Below, in pieces: positions 1-14,977 of a stretch of DNA of 64,000 nucleotides. The DNA is taken from the NCBI RefSeq assembly GCF_964340395.1, contig NC_135549.1, positions 6,018,001 through 6,082,000 of the forward strand, read 5' to 3'. Made by a program: the position numbers and the translations under genes. Each line of letters begins with the position of its first letter. The first letter of the stretch is position 1. The DNA comes from Glandiceps talaboti (lineage: Eukaryota; Hemichordata; Enteropneusta; Spengelidae). The notes below the pieces were generated by a model that worked only from the letters and a program-made list of their open reading frames with translations, was not told where the DNA came from and ran no database searches.

Positions 1-448
1 CAGGAGACCATACTCTTTCCAGTGACCAAGGCATCGTGGACAATGGAACATCGGCCTTGCTATAGTACCGGATTTGAAATCTCTCTTAATAATCTGAAAT
101 TGTGAATATAAAGATTGGCATGACCATTTCTCAGTTTCTATTAAGAATAATTTCGAAAAGAGAGACCTGGATTTGATATATCGTTTGCCTTCAATTACTA
201 TTGTTTAAATTTGTACATGTATGCAAACCACTAAAGCTAGCTACAAGAGATTCGAATTTGTAGTTATCCAATACGATGATTGCCACAGTGCTAGTTATTA
301 GTTAGGCACGTTAGCTCCATTATGTCTCCACAAAATCGTTTAGCGATGTCGACTGAAATGAATGAATGAACGAATGAATGAATGAATGAATGAATGAATG
401 AATGAATGAATGAATGAATGAATGAATAAATACATAAACAAACAAACA

Positions 449-537
<89 letters not shown>

Positions 538-3500
538 CGAGAAACAGTCTTGTCTACAACTGAACGTCTCTTTGAATCGCAAAGAAACTTAAGTACTAAA
601 CAAGGCTTTGAATTGTCATCAGTTAAAAACCAGGTAAAGTACAGAAACTGTACATGTAAGCCATCAAAGAGTTCAACGTCAGTTTGCAGGGGTGAAAACT
701 CACATGACCTCTAATTTAATTAAATAAGAAATAATCTCAGTGGCTACGTATAAAGATAAACTATTACCAAAACAATTGATATACATGTTCATCATATCTG
801 TTAGCTAATTAATTATGTAAAAGACTACAAAAACCTGTAACAACGTGTCCATATCATATACCTATAGCGTGAAAAATGTCAACACTTAATAAATTAAAGA
901 CTGATATGTTTAGACTAGAGGGAGTATCCATTGACCGTCCACGTACGAATTTGATTAGGGATAATTATCGATAGATTAGGTAGTCCCTTGGGGGTCAATT
1001 AGTGCGTATCTTGGATTAGAAGGGAAAGAATAAAAACAACTGCTATCTGCAGAAGAAGTTCAAAATAGAATGTATTTGATAAATGAAGATACCAACCACA
1101 CGATTTTCTGAATTCTAGACATTTATAGCAAAAACGAAATGCCACCGTGTTATTGTCGATTATTGATTTATGCCTATGGCCATATGACTTGAATAGCTAA
1201 ATAGCTTTAAGTTATGATTACAGAGATAATGGGTTCAACTTGTTTTAAACAACAATCACGTCATGGTGAAAATATCATATTACCTTATACAATCGTATGA
1301 GTTCTGACATCACGTTTGAGAAAATCTATAAACTCAGTCTGGCCAACGATATTGGATCTGGTAGCGTCTGTGAAACCCCTTTGCTACTTGTCACTCAAGT
1401 CAAGTCGACTACAGCCCTAACAACATCGTAATAGCAGCTATCATTGCTGATTCCGGCAATTGATTACAGTTTCAATATTGTTGAGGAAATTATACTCCGG
1501 TAAATAATCCACAATACAGATGTGGATTCTAAAATTGGACATGGGAATGCTGATATAATTTGTATCACTATAGGTACGCATATTTTTGGCTTTGATACGT
1601 GTATTGGCAGAATCGCCGAGGTATTTGGCACGTCTACAAAAAATAGTCTCGGCGGAAGGTTTCCAATTTGTACACAGCCGGATCTGTTTCAGTGCACTAG
1701 GTATTCAAGGTGTTGGAGAAAGATTGTCGCCACTTTGTAAATACAGTTATTGACACTTGGTAATTGTAAAACTCACACCTGTATAATCAAATCTATTTTA
1801 CCTCAATTGGGATCCCCATCGAGTGGCATATTAGCAATTCTTCCAAGTGTTTGTGTAGCACCGATAGATCTTCTTCACATTCACGACCGACATAATTGGC
1901 TGGACGAGTCTGTGATTTCTATAGAAACAAGAGTATTGAAATAATTATTTCAAACCACCTGTTGATTCTTGAACGATTGGCAGATTTCTACGCACGTTTC
2001 TAGACATACGGGAAAACGTATGCTGGTATAGTTTGGGTTATACATATGACAACTTTAACAGTTCATACACTGACCCATACGTAAGGATCATTTCAACATA
2101 AAAGAAATTTAAATTTTCCGGGGAAAAATACATCATTTTGTACAAATACGATTCATCACTTTGTACCGTGACGCTTAGTAACTTTGTTCAAGGAAACTCA
2201 AACCCATTCTGAGAAAATCGGATGTCACCGTACAATATTTTGAAATTGAGGTCTAAATGATATCCAAATTGAACCATTTTAGTATCTAATATGACCGCGA
2301 ATAGTGTGTTACATGTAACTCTATTGGAAAATAAAAGATTGTTAATTTCCGTGAAAACAAGACGGTGAAACCGAAGAATTATTTGGTTTTTTCCCCGAAG
2401 CACTAGAAACAACCTTTCAGATGGGAAGTTTGGGGAGATATTTTATAAACGCACCTTGAGTTTCAGGGGATATTCGTCTCCGGCCCATTTTCAAAATGTT
2501 TCAACAGGTTGGTTGTTTCCGATAACAGGAACAGCTTTGTCATTTTTCAGTCGATAGGTTTTGTCAAACTTTCAGTGTTTTCTTATTTGCAGCTAAAATT
2601 ATTTGTAGGTCTGATACAATCTGATATGAATTTTTACATTAAAATTTTCGATCAACCTAATACAAGGATCCAAACTATTTACTTGGATGAGTCAGCATGA
2701 TCGTGTTTGGTTTAGATTATTTAGCAGTATTGCATCAGTCAGCATACCACACTCAGATATATTGCATAATGTGTATGTTGTCATATTTCTAATTGTCGAC
2801 TAGTCTTAATCTAAAGTTTAAGGCTGCGATAATTAACCAGAGCCGACAATCCTAAACATTATTTTCATTTTAAAAGAAATAATGAACCATTTATCTTCCT
2901 TCATACTTTACCTCGACTCTCCTTGATTCAGTTGGTGTTCTAGGAGGTGGTAACTGTAGGTCTTTACGGCCTTCAATGGACAATGACAGATCAAGACGAC
3001 TCGATTTATTACTCGGTGGTTCAGATACATAATGTAAATCAGGTAGCTGAGAAAACTGTAAGAGAGAAAGGATGGAGTAATTAATTCACCAATTTACACA
3101 TACCATATTAATCTAAGTTGATATTGGGGGGGGGCATGTTTTTTGAGTATTCTACTTAATAAAGTATCACTGGCTATTAGCAGAACTCAGGTAAGAAAAA
3201 AATTCGATAACATGATTTGGTGTACAATTAAAACCCTTGTGTCATCAACTATAGTGTGAGACTGTACAAACAACGCTAGAAGACGATGCAAGTGCCATCG
3301 AAGACGACATTATGCTAGTATTGTATATAGTTTAATTTAGGTTTTATTCATGTATTTCCACCGGAATTAGAAAGAATATCAACTCATCTTATGTCGGTGT
3401 TTACAAAGTTCCGTGATATTATTACATTAGGTATTGGTTTAAGGTGATTGTGATGACATAACAAACAGTAGGCCATCTTTTGTTCTCCATGATCAAACCA

Positions 3501-6500
3501 GAACATTACGTGGAGAGTCACTATTGTATTATAAGGAAGTCTTGTCTTACAGAACGAAATCAACTAATTGAGGATGGATGGCCAGGTGGCTGGATGGGTG
3601 GGGTAGGTACATGTAGGTGGGGGATGCATACACATGTTCAAGTAGTGTGATGTGAGTACTTCCAAGTGTATCATGTAGGCACGTAAAGTTGATTTTTATG
3701 TCCTCCTAAGTTCTCCCAAGATAACGATCATGGTAGTACATATATGACATGTACGTTTTATGTACAATGCCGTGGTTGTACATCATGAACCATGTATTGT
3801 AGTATTAGATCTCATCAAACAAAACATTTCTACTTTGAAAATGTTGACGATTTCCTAAACTTACGATTGCAACGACACTATATCGGTATCTTAATGGAAA
3901 GTTCACTGTCTATTATATTTAGTGGTAAACGTTAACAGCACAACCAAAACCTCACGGTATAGGCCTACTTTGATACTTTTGCTATGTATATTACTGATCA
4001 TTTAGCTCTTTATTTTTGGTCGCAAATTGATTCAAAAACATTATAAATATGAATTACAGAACCGTGTGTGGCGGCAACTCGACTGGAATTTCAACTCCTG
4101 TCAGGAGCTGTTTGTTGAAGAGACGATTGTGAAATGTTGTTGAGTATAAACCTTGATATGTAATTTGAATAATTTGTACCCCCTGGCCTGTCATAAGTTT
4201 GGGTACATCCGCTAATGCAATTAGACTTATTAGAAACTATGTTTACTTTGTTTTAGGTCAGTGTATTTGAACCATACAGTTACAAATGACTGAAACACAT
4301 AAAGCATATTGACAATACTTCTAATAGATGCGAACCTAATCACGACAAACTACTCCATCAGACGACAATAGCAATATAGACAATTCAAGTGATCATGGAC
4401 ACATTCCGTCTTCTCAAGGGACTCGAGAAGGGGGTTGCCATGGCATTACCGTAAGAGGGTATGCATATGCATACGGCATGTGTTGCATACGCATTGCTTC
4501 GTTACTGCGCTTAGCCCAAACACTTTAAAGGTGTCTAATAAATTGTAATTTGCTTAATTGTATGAATAGTTGTTATTATACATTGTCAATATGATTTAAT
4601 TAGCGTCATTTGCTGTCATTATTTACTTGACAGTTAAAATGTCACCTGGGTCAAGCAATACCAGTATGACATGTCCCATTATTGGAATGCACGCCACCCT
4701 CTGCATATTTCAACAAGTTTGACAATGTGAGCGATTCGAGACTGTTATTAGATGACAAGTAATTTAGACGTGTCACAGTTGTAAGGGAGTTTAATGCAAT
4801 TGGCGACATGGAGTAGATACAAGCGTGACTTGGTTGACTGTTCTCGACACTTCTCTGTTAATATTGTATTTGAAGAAAGAATTCGACCACCTTAGTATTA
4901 TTCGAATGTTTGTAACTTGTTTTAACATGTTATCATATTTGGTACAATGTGGTATTTTAATGGAACTTTTCTGTCGTCAGAGAGATTAAGTATACATATG
5001 TACATATTTTTGTACACTGCATGGAATGGACCCTTTTACAAACAAGGAGACTATTTCTTGTTTAGCCAATCTTAGCCCAAGGCAAATGTTGAAAGTATAT
5101 ATTAAAAGAAAGCCACGTCAACATACTTTAATGAAAATGTTCCGTCGCTGTTGTTTTCATATATATTTAAGGGAGGTTTTACAACATCAATTCTAGTGAA
5201 GTGAGTTTTCTTCTGTCATCCTCGGTAGTACTTTTATATTATATTTGTATAGTATTTTATTACCAAATAAATCTTACAAATCTTAACTCATGTCACTTTA
5301 TCCATCATTTAAAACCATATCACTTTATCCACCATTTATTTAGAGGCACAAGTACTTAATTAGTAGCTTCACCTTAACTATGTATTATTCTGTGTTGGTC
5401 ATGACTTTTCATCGACGGCAATTAACCAAATTACAAATGGTTGGCTGATTGTTGTTGTTATTGTTTTTATTTTTATTGTTTTATGTTGTGTTGTGTTGTG
5501 TTGTGTTGTGTTGTGTTGTGTTGTGTTGTGTTGGGTTGGGTTGGGTTGGGTTGGGTTGGGTTGTGCTGTGTTTGATGTGGTGTGCTATGGTGTGTTTGCA
5601 ATTGTTGTTATGTTTGAGATCCCCAAAGTCACTCAAAATGTTGGGACTAGTTCACTTGGTGTGCATAATATGTTACTCCAACGATGTATAAGCACACCAT
5701 TAGTTGATCAGTTAGTCGTCCCTGTAATCCATTTACGAGATTAAACATATCTCTATCGCGATTAGACAAATTGACGTATAACCAATTAGTACTACTATCT
5801 ACACCGTCCGAAGTTCAATAATTTTTAACAAAGCAGCCACTTCAGTCCTGATAGTTAAATATCATTGTCTGATTGGTTTATATGTTAAACAATACATCTG
5901 AACGTCAGCAGACACAAAAACAACAACAGCCTCTCATTTTGACGCTTAGTTTGCTTAATTATAATACAAGGGATAATACATTTGTAAATATGATCTAGAA
6001 AAGCAACGCATACACTGTATTCGAGAGGGAGCGTGTCTCACCTTGACGACGGTTGCCAAGGAGGTCGCACGCCGTGACAGAAATTCGCAGGTTGGAGGTG
6101 TGCGTGTTATCAAAACCTAGTCTTTAGAATCTAAATTGGTTGAACGTACTGTAACTAATTGTTCGGAATGCTTGTTTTGTGCCACCAATTTTTGACAAGT
6201 GCAGGTAAAGGCAAATAGGGGGAGAGTCAGGTGTCGGGAAAATAATACTGCTGGTAGGAAGTGCCATTCTGCAATACAGTTACTACGAATGGAATTTCGT
6301 TTACCGTAAAGTAAAGTTTACTCTTGCGTGTCTGATGAAAACCACTCGATGCAATTCAACTATCCGTTAATCGGCCAACTTTTCATTCTCACGCCGGATC
6401 CGGAAACAGATTTCCATCTGTGTTTTCAACACCGAGATAAAATGTATCATCTCGGAGGGAGGGACGATTTGAATTGTCACCCAATTCAAACTTAGATTTA

Positions 6501-9500
6501 CATATTACATCGCACGATTTCATGAATCGTCCCTTCATCGCGTGTATTTGTCTAAAGTTTTAGCAGACAGAAAGTGAAGACAAATTTGAAAAACGACCAT
6601 CTATCAATGTATTGTATCAATGTTGTCTATGTTAAATTCCGAACTCAACGAGTCCCGAACCATATCATGCATAATATTAACGGCGCTTTCAACCAAATAT
6701 TTAAAGACATGCCCACGGTCGTGAAATGGAAAATTAAAGATTTACAATCAAATATTGATACCTCTTCGAGGCTTCAACTCAATTCGATTTGAAAATTAAT
6801 GTGGCATAGGTTCTTTGATTCATGAGATCTTATCGGTAGAATCTTAAGGATTACATAGGACCATTCTTTTGTTCTACACCAACTTTTTTTCTATATAGCT
6901 AAGTCAACTGTTTTTCACACCTACGTTTTCATCGTATTGTGACATGGGCCTTTAATCCCATACAATATTGAGAGCATATATATCATAATAGTACATTTCA
7001 TTTGTCGTTATAAATAAGTTTGAAACACATTTAATCTAAAAAACGCATGAAAATGGTTTATGTCTTTGATTCTTAGTTTATTAGACATTTACAGTCACAG
7101 GCTGAACGATTCATACGGCGACTTTAGAATATTGTTGGAGGTGGGTGATATAACCTGTATTATACCATGTCTAGATATAGTGACGAGTTTTTTGTTGTCT
7201 AAAGCGTGGCAGCTGTACCTGATAAAGACCGATAAGTCCATGAAATCACTGAGACATGACTATATCTAGATACTTGATATCAAAAGAGATAAATCGTGGT
7301 ACAAACACCACCAAGGTTGGAATCAAATTAATTTATCAAATTATTGATCCTCTCCTCATTTATGAATTAAAAACTGCTACATTCAGTGATACATGTACAG
7401 TTGCTAAACATATTAGTGTGCAAGTATAGCTAAGAGTAGATATGGTTTATTGAGATATATATGTACTAATGGATAAAAACAACTTGAAACATTGGTTGGG
7501 ATGGAATCGTTGGGGTTATTCGGGTTGAGATGTTAAAACACTGTATTCCTGTCTTGCGTTTTCTCATTATTATATTATTTGTTCTCCTGTTTGTGTATTT
7601 TTGTGTTTAAAGTTTGTAAGTGGCTGTCCATTCTGATTGCATGTATTGCTTCTTTCTCCCATCAGCTCCCTAACTCCCTCTGTCTGTTTGTCTTTATGTA
7701 TGTCTGTCTCGCCACCCCACCCTCGCTGTCCTAGATAATACATACCTTTCTCCCCTTTCCCTTCTGTTTGCTTGGCAAGGGTGATGGCAACTCGTGTTTG
7801 AAAGAACTGTCTAAAGTCTCGTCAATGGTTGGTAATCGTACTGTTTTATCTTGGATACCAGTGATACCGAGGTCAAAATTTGAAGGGTCTTTCTGTTCGG
7901 TCGCAGCCGTCGACGTGTCCTCTGCATTGTCTTTGGTGTCCACCACTTTCTTTGCGACGCGGATAAACCCCTGTAAAGATAAACAAGACACGACGTTATA
8001 CACCCATAATCAAATTAGCCTAAATCTTCCATTTGTCGGACAAGTCGCAGCTACATCTCTGAAGCTGCCGTTGTTTATTAGACAAACATTTCTTTGAAGG
8101 CTTCTGTAAAGGGAGTGTTTGTGTTGTTAGCTGATATCGCGATGAAGAGACATCAATCGGCACAGTTATGTAATTCCACTAAAATGTTAAACTTTGGTAT
8201 AGTTGTACATGTAATGGTACAAACATGTTACACACCTGTTAAGTTTGTTAGTAGACACATAGTTTGTACTCTCAGTGACTGGAATGGGAATTGCGTCCAG
8301 GAATTTTATTTGCTTGAGTTTTTTTTCTTTTTTACCAGCTGGGGGCAACTTAAATGGGGTATGTGACAATCTCATATGTGTACCAATGTTTGCTTCTAGT
8401 ACCAGTCTCTGCCTGTGGGGATTATTCCTAATCAATGTGAGGTGAAGTGATTCAAGTAGTTCAAGAGATGTGGAGGAGGGAAATGTATCCAAGTCTAAGA
8501 TTTCAACGTATAATTATACGACTATACATTTTCATATATCGAGTAGTTTGACAAGTTATGTGTTACGGTGATATTCTGGTATTCGTTTTACCGCGAGTGG
8601 CTGTTACGATAACTAACAAATAACAACGCCCGTAGCTAAACACTCCTAAAGAGCGGGTGAAAACTTTAATACGTGACACTAAAAATATTGACACCTCCAG
8701 TACGCTAATATTGTTTACCTAGTTCTATTGATGAAAAGATTGTGTTAAAATTTCTTAGTGAATTAAAACGTATAATTCTATTTTCCTGCGGTATCTAGCA
8801 TTAAAATTCTGAATTCAAAAAACACAAATTGGTATTACTGGTATTGGTAACACGTATCTGGAAACTTCAAAAGTGTTGATCAATATTTTTGGTACGACAT
8901 AACTAAATGTTCTCGGTCTGTATACACAGCTATCAAGATACCCGGGTACTCAATATTTTTCTCTTAGCTTTAATGTCGTGGTTCAATTTCTATAACTTAG
9001 AAACGCGATATATATATCTTGATGATTTTTTTTCTTCAAATTTATTTTTAGTTGTGGAAAATCAGATTCAATAAATCGCTTGTCAGTCGGCCAGACCAGG
9101 TGCATGAGAAAACAAAAATTGTCACCAACGCCAGTTGTCCGAAAACATATGTGACCAACGCCAACATTTTACGAACCACAGCGGTACACCTTTACAGACG
9201 CAGAGCCAACAAAGTAACAGTTACAACAAATCCATTTATTCCAATTCGACACCAATATAATATCTACTGTCATCTGTCTGCAGTCCCTACACACAAGCTT
9301 CACTTACTTTATGTCGTCTTTGTCCGAGTTTTCGATTGAATTGTCTCTCTCCATTAAGCAACGCCAGCATTTCTGAAGAATTCAGCCGTAGTTCATACGA
9401 GAGATTTATTGCTGGGTATGATCTCGGAGCAGTTATGTATGTTAGCGGAGTCGATCAGGTAACCTGTGCTTGTCCTACTGTCAACATATCTATTGTACGA

Positions 9501-12500
9501 CTGGATTATTATAATGAGTCCAAATAAACCCACCATTGGTCTTTTATGGTAATGTCATGACTGCAGCGCCACTTCAGTTATTACATGTACCATCGAAGGA
9601 AGCTGACAGCAGTTACTAAGTTGTGGCCTCGTTCAATAAAATCGTTTGTATCATGTTAAAGTTCCCACATGTGTGTGTGATTTATACTTATTTTGTAACT
9701 TTGAAATTTGAAGGTAGAAACATAACTAACTGTGAGTAGTCACTAGTAAAAACTAATGGTGTCATGAAGTAAGAAAAAAGTATATCGTTAAATATATTTC
9801 TTGGGGTGAGGATAGCAGCCTGGCGTTTGGTTGCCAGGTTTCCCCTACTCAATAATGTTTATTCGTGTGTAGATAGTTGACACTCTACTTCTTGATAAAA
9901 CTTCAATTACAAGTACATGTCACCTTAGTGGGAAAGTTTGACTCGCAGTATACAGAGCAATAAATTGTGTACGACCCTTTTTCAAGAACATTTTGTATTC
10001 AGTAAATCCATGCCGTTTCATGCGGCAGACGCTTTGTGGAAGCAATTTATGAATACGACTCACATATATTTCATCAATAGTAAATCAATGGATCTTATTG
10101 ACTTACAAACATTGCAACCAATCAACAATCGATCATTCAGACACTATTTCACTGAGTTCCGATCAAGGCAACGCCTACATATATTTACAATAACTTGAAC
10201 TTCGCAGTCAAGGTAGTTCGTTATTTGGTGTACTGTGGATTTAGTCCTGTATTAATAAATGAAAACAAATATTTTTTTTCCATTCCAAGGGCACGATAGA
10301 CTGTTTACAAGTCAGTGTAGCTTCATTTTTTAGTGTTATACCACTCCTTTGTTTAATTCAGCATCCGTTGATTGATAAATTATGAGCTATGTTAACAACG
10401 GGCCAAGTTGTGTCACAAATATTTGGGATGAATTGTTGATGAAGGGATATGGGCCAGACCTGCACGATTTTCCGTGTTATTTTTGTTTCGCGAAGAATTA
10501 AACATGCTATGGTGCTTACTATGGTTGAAATAAAACAAATAAATGTGAAACCATGTAAATGAATTCGATGACGTAACGTTTGGATGCACCAAATATTACC
10601 GGGTTATATTTACAACATAAATATGGGTAAAATACGCATGCGTAAACCTATCATTCGTATTTAAAGATTTTAAACTTTTTTGATTATACAAGTCGGTATA
10701 TGAATATGATACTAGATGAGTTTTGGGTACTAACTATTTATTTAGTGTCTGAAGTTGGTCTGACGTCCCTTTCAATGTTGTTTCAAGTCCGGTGACGATG
10801 TTTACAATTTTAATTCAAAGCAGGTACCACTTTGTTCATTGAATTTCGTGGAGTGTCCTTTTTTGCCTTGTGAAAAGTTCTTCATATCGTAATATTGGTG
10901 AATTTGAATTAACTAAGCTAATCTGCATACATGTAGTAGGCTATATATAGCATACGTGTATGCGTCACAAGGCTAAAGTTGGCGTTCACCTGTAAAACTA
11001 AGAATTATGAGGACATGATTGGGTATCCAAATTTCATAACATATATCACTGAGTTAATGATGATAAAATTGATATTGTTGATCGGTTGTGATAAGACTAA
11101 GTCATTAATCCAGGCCTTAAATCTCCTGGAACTAATGTGTCCTTGAAGAGTACGAACAACTTGTGTGTGTTCTGGATGATCCCATCGGTTACCAGGACGA
11201 ATTAAAACTTAATGTGTCATGCTAAGACCTGTTTATGGGATTTTTTTCTTTTGTTAGCTGGGAGTAATTGACTACTGATCGAGTGGTTGCTTCTAGCAAC
11301 TTGTTGATATTATGGCATTCAACCTTTGAACTCGTAACTTCACCAGTGCTACTCGTAAGCCTGGCATGCCTGTAACACACACAGTACGTCTAATAACGTT
11401 GAACTTCGAGCCTACGTACCATTTGAAAAATGTGACCAATTTCATTAAACTTTGCATAGTTGTAAACCCCAAACTTATTTGTGGCAATCCTTCGTTGAAT
11501 GCTTTGACGCATCTTCTCCCATTCTTTTAAGAGCGTAACACTGAAATCATAGTGCTTGTGGCTGTCGAGAATATGGCTTTTCGGAATAATGAATCGATTA
11601 TGCTCGAACATTATTGAAGACAAATGCTGATTGTTCGTAACTTTTTTGGTAGATCTCAACCGTAGTCAGTCAAGAACTGAGTCCATAATCTGTTGTTCTT
11701 ATTTCAAATTGTGATTATGGGTAGTAACCACCAGTGCTGAATACGACATGTTCATTGGCGTATCCCATAACCCGACCGACCAGTTTAAACCGCCGCCCCT
11801 CGACATTTTTTAAACATTTAAAACAAAAAGATAGAAAACTCTTTGGCTTCTTTCCCCAGTGATGTCTGTACATGTTTCATCAAACTATCACAGGAGTATT
11901 TTGACCGACAGTTCGTTTGGTTTTGGATCGAGGCAATATTTGTCAAAAATAAAAACAATTCGAAAAATGAAAATAAAATAAAATCCCGACCTACCTATAG
12001 CTGCCTACCCTATATTTTTAGGCCATGTTTCGGAAACACACAATTATTTTCTTTCCAACTAAGTTCAAGTGTAATCTCTCTGTTTTCTTTCAAACTTTAT
12101 GATAGAAAATCGACCTGTTCCCCAGGTTATAAATTCACATGTATTTCCATCAATGGGGTGGCCTTTCAACGTCTACTGCCTGCCCACGTCAGGTCTTTAT
12201 AATTTTGTCAGATACAGCCACTTATTTCAATCTTGCTTCTTATGTGTTCCGTAGTTTCAGACAGAAACCACTTATCGTTGTTATGCCGGGTCAGTGAATC
12301 TTTACCTGTACAAGTGTATGTCGGTAGCCAACAAGTCCTATGACATTCGTTTCTCTCTGTTCAAACAATATCGTGCTTTCGTGATAACGATAAACTTTGA
12401 CGACCTCGCACATGCACACTACTCGCTGTAATTATTTAAAAAATCATAGAATTGGGTATAGATATGATCGAACATCAAATCGTCGACTACCAGGGGTAAA

Positions 12501-14977
12501 GTCCAATCTCCAATGAGCAATTCACGTCATCCATAGCTGTTTTAGTCCAAGCATAGACCCTCCACCCACAGATATTATAATCAGAGACGATTACGAATCA
12601 TCTGTTCAATAACGTTGTTTTCATTGTGCTATCATATAGCAAATAAAAGTTCTATTATGTCTTTAATTAAAGGTTCGTCACATTTTAGGATTTAGAGTCC
12701 AGAGTTCAGTATTTAAGATTGCGTTGTCAAAGACGCCTTCCAGTTGGCAATCACAATGTTAATATTACGTACAAGTTTGTGACTGGTTCTTCTAAATGTA
12801 GAGATTTAGAACGAGGGTCGAAAAAAAACTGAAAACATTTATAGCTGTCATTTTAAAAAGTACACTGCCATACATTAATAATAGGTACATTGAATATAGA
12901 TACAGTACTGACCGTGCAATGCCATGCCATGAGAAATAGTGAACAAAGTGATTGTCATTGTTGATGATTGCAGATGAACATGAAAGGGCAAGCTAGATAT
13001 ATGTATATGAAACAAAATGGAAAATGTGTGATGTTACAGTTGCTAACTTGTGGACAGATTGAATTCTGAAAAGCATCACAAGCCACAACTGCTAGATAGA
13101 TAGTGTATCAATGCTATCAAAACGGGTATTATACGGCGAAGTTTGATCGGTTCACTGTAACTTCAACGATTTGTTGTTTCTTTATTTTCCACTTTCCTTT
13201 TCCTTGTTTTGTTGTCTTCAGTTCAACAAACTTTAATCTGTACATCTATTGATTAAATTTGAATTTACTGCAAAACGTATATGACATATATTACAGTACT
13301 AGGATTATACTGCCACAAAGTATGTTGATTAATATGTACATTAATGTCACATCGTGACCAATCATGTTCAACAACGTGATCCATGGCACAACAACAAAAC
13401 TCTCCGGGGTACGAGGAAGGGTAACCGTCTAGTAGTTTAGATTTTTATCATACGATGATTTGTCAATCAACGCTGTAAACTCACGTGTAACACAGGCGTG
13501 ACAAATTGGGGGCAATTTTACCATTTTGACATTAGTCTCGTATGCTTTATTTATTGTTACAGTATTGTATTATTATCTAGCTTCTTTCTTGACAGAATTT
13601 ATCAGCAGCCCCTGTAACCTACTAGATTCAAACCAAATGATCGAACTAAAATGTCCGACCACGTCACGGTGTAATTTATGTCTTTATATTTATCTGTACT
13701 GAATACCTGTAGGTTAAATCTGTCATTAGAAATATGGAACAGTTCACCTTTCTGGTGGTTTACATACACTATCAAATTAAAAACATCTAAGAGCGGATAA
13801 TCAACGACTCAATTTTGAATGTGTGGTTTGTTCGCTGACTCACCTGTACAATAATAAATCATTGAAACATGAAGCACAGGTACACTGTGGATAATCCAGA
13901 GGTATATGTGAAATGAAAACATGGGTGTAATAATATGGGGGAGGGGTTTCTACAGAAATAGAAGTTGTCTTCTTTCGTCTTAGCTTAAGGACTGAGCTTT
14001 GCCTCTTTTGTATTTCTACTGTTCACCTTATGTTTTATAATAATACAATTTAAATTAATTGTAAAAGACGTTAACCTAATAGGAAATGTTAAGCCTGTTC
14101 AGTTTACTGTAATCTATTAATATTTTGATCATTTCCAAAATACGGCGTACTATTATCACGATATACAGGACTGGTGTGAAAATGTGACTTGAGTCAGTTT
14201 ATCTTACACTGTTTGATAACGTTGGCACTGTCAATGACTGAACTTGAAAATGACCGTTCAAATAAGATATGTTCCGATCTTTTGTATTTGGCGATCTATA
14301 AACGGAATACATGTAACAACTCATGCCCTTATACATGTACAACATTCAATTGCAGGCCGTCGGAAACGTTGTTCTTTACCTAAAGTTCGGCTTGGCTGAA
14401 CAAAATTGTATATAACCCCCCTGGATTTAAATGCCCTCTACAGGAAATCAAGAAACATTAAGTTTAAAGCTTACGGCTTGCATCAAAATGGTTCGCTTAT
14501 TGTTTGCATGTGTATTATAGTATTGTAGGATGCCACATTCATAATTCTAGATTATAGATATACACACAAAGTCACCTTTGATGCTTTGATTTTTCGATTA
14601 AAAATTCCATTCATATAGATTTTTTTGTGTTTCCTATGTCGTTAAAGTTAAAGATGACGTTCATCGTCGGCTTTTCAAGTGTTTTCACAACCGTAGCTTT
14701 GTTAACGATGTGCGAAGGTGTAATTAAGGTATTTAAACTCCCATGACATCGTTTAACTGTTAACAGTAGTAGTACTAACAATAATCTCAGGTAGTTATAA
14801 CTATCAAGCCGTACTTACCGCTGCCCCGGGTCGATTTTGAGTCCTTTTATTCAGCCCTTGGTTGTGACCTTGGGTATGGCCACGTTTCTTTGTTTGTTGG
14901 AGAACATCAGTGTAGCCGACTTTAGGAGAATCCACAAATTCCGCTATCCTTGGTAAAGTTAGTTTGCTTGAAAACAT
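1..14977 (-). CDS. Unrecognised multi-exon gene, 5' part (left end outside window)
   Basis: I do not recognise this protein. Seven segments on the minus strand each have an acceptor and a donor and an open frame in phase 0, so they join without a shift: 14977-14819 (ATG at 14977 with A at -3; 53 codons; donor GTAAGT), 12425-12306 (40 codons; TTACAG acceptor, GTAAAG donor), 11626-11420 (69 codons; weak acceptor, GTACGT donor), 7970-7746 (75 codons; TTTACAG acceptor, GTATGT donor), 6116-6042 (25 codons; strong GTGAGA donor, modest acceptor), 3055-2912 (48 codons; TTACAG acceptor) and 93-1 (31 codons, cut by the window edge; TTTCAG acceptor). The predicted product has a basic N-terminus, a mixed middle, then a Ser/Pro/Lys-rich stretch that looks disordered, with a CPRC zinc-binding-like motif in the last visible exon. 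No signal peptide or membrane segment is seen. The exons at 11626-11420 and 6116-6042 are the least certain, and others may be missing. It is head-to-head with CDK20, 2.1 kb away. Confidence 0.5.
94..2911. other. Intron of the unrecognised minus-strand gene
   Basis: AT-rich sequence between the exons ending at 93 and 2912. Apart from the compound microsatellite at 357-536 I see no splice-flanked coding segment. Small open frames at 1522-1944 and 2188-2700 have no splice or family support. Confidence 0.4.
357..536. repeat. Compound microsatellite (AATG)n-(AAAC)n-(AT)n
   Basis: Tetranucleotide AATG repeats at about 357-430, a short AAAC run to about 452, then an uninterrupted AT array to 536. 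It lies in the intron after the leftmost visible exon of the minus-strand gene. Confidence 0.97.
3056..7745. other. Introns of the unrecognised minus-strand gene
   Basis: Holds the candidate exon 6116-6042 and the pentanucleotide array at 5485-5560; otherwise no gene seen. There is a G-run at about 3126-3133. Confidence 0.4.
5485..5560. repeat. Pentanucleotide array (TTGTG)n then (TTGGG)n
   Basis: About nine TTGTG units are followed directly by six TTGGG units, then the pattern decays. The one-base switch of unit type gives a strongly G/T-biased strand. Confidence 0.95.
7971..14818. other. Introns of the unrecognised minus-strand gene
   Basis: Contains the exons at 11626-11420 and 12425-12306. 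A protein-like minus-strand open stretch at about 8490-8187 is noted but its splice phases (1-1) do not fit the phase-0 neighbours. I see no repeats of note here. Confidence 0.4.

Noticed and set aside
340-582. 80-residue minus-strand open frame rich in Tyr-Ile and Phe-Ile-His-Ser
   Set aside because: It is a translation of the AATG and AT microsatellite.
5485-5560. TTGGG array as interstitial telomere sequence
   Set aside because: The unit is five bases and grades from TTGTG; animal telomeres use TTAGGG or TTAGG.
8187-8490. Protein-like minus-strand open stretch containing ESLHLTLIRNNPHRQR
   Set aside because: It has a TTAG acceptor and possible GTAAAA donor, but entry and exit phases (1 and 1) do not fit the phase-0 exons on either side. 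It could be an exon if intermediate exons exist; not supported enough to list.
9052-9527. Two adjacent plus-strand open frames of 95 and 63 codons
   Set aside because: No splice signals, family resemblance or promoter; lengths are unexceptional for non-coding DNA.
13844-13884. 41-bp minus-strand segment with a strong GTGAGT donor
   Set aside because: It would leave phase 2 and force a stop in the next exon of the minus-strand gene.
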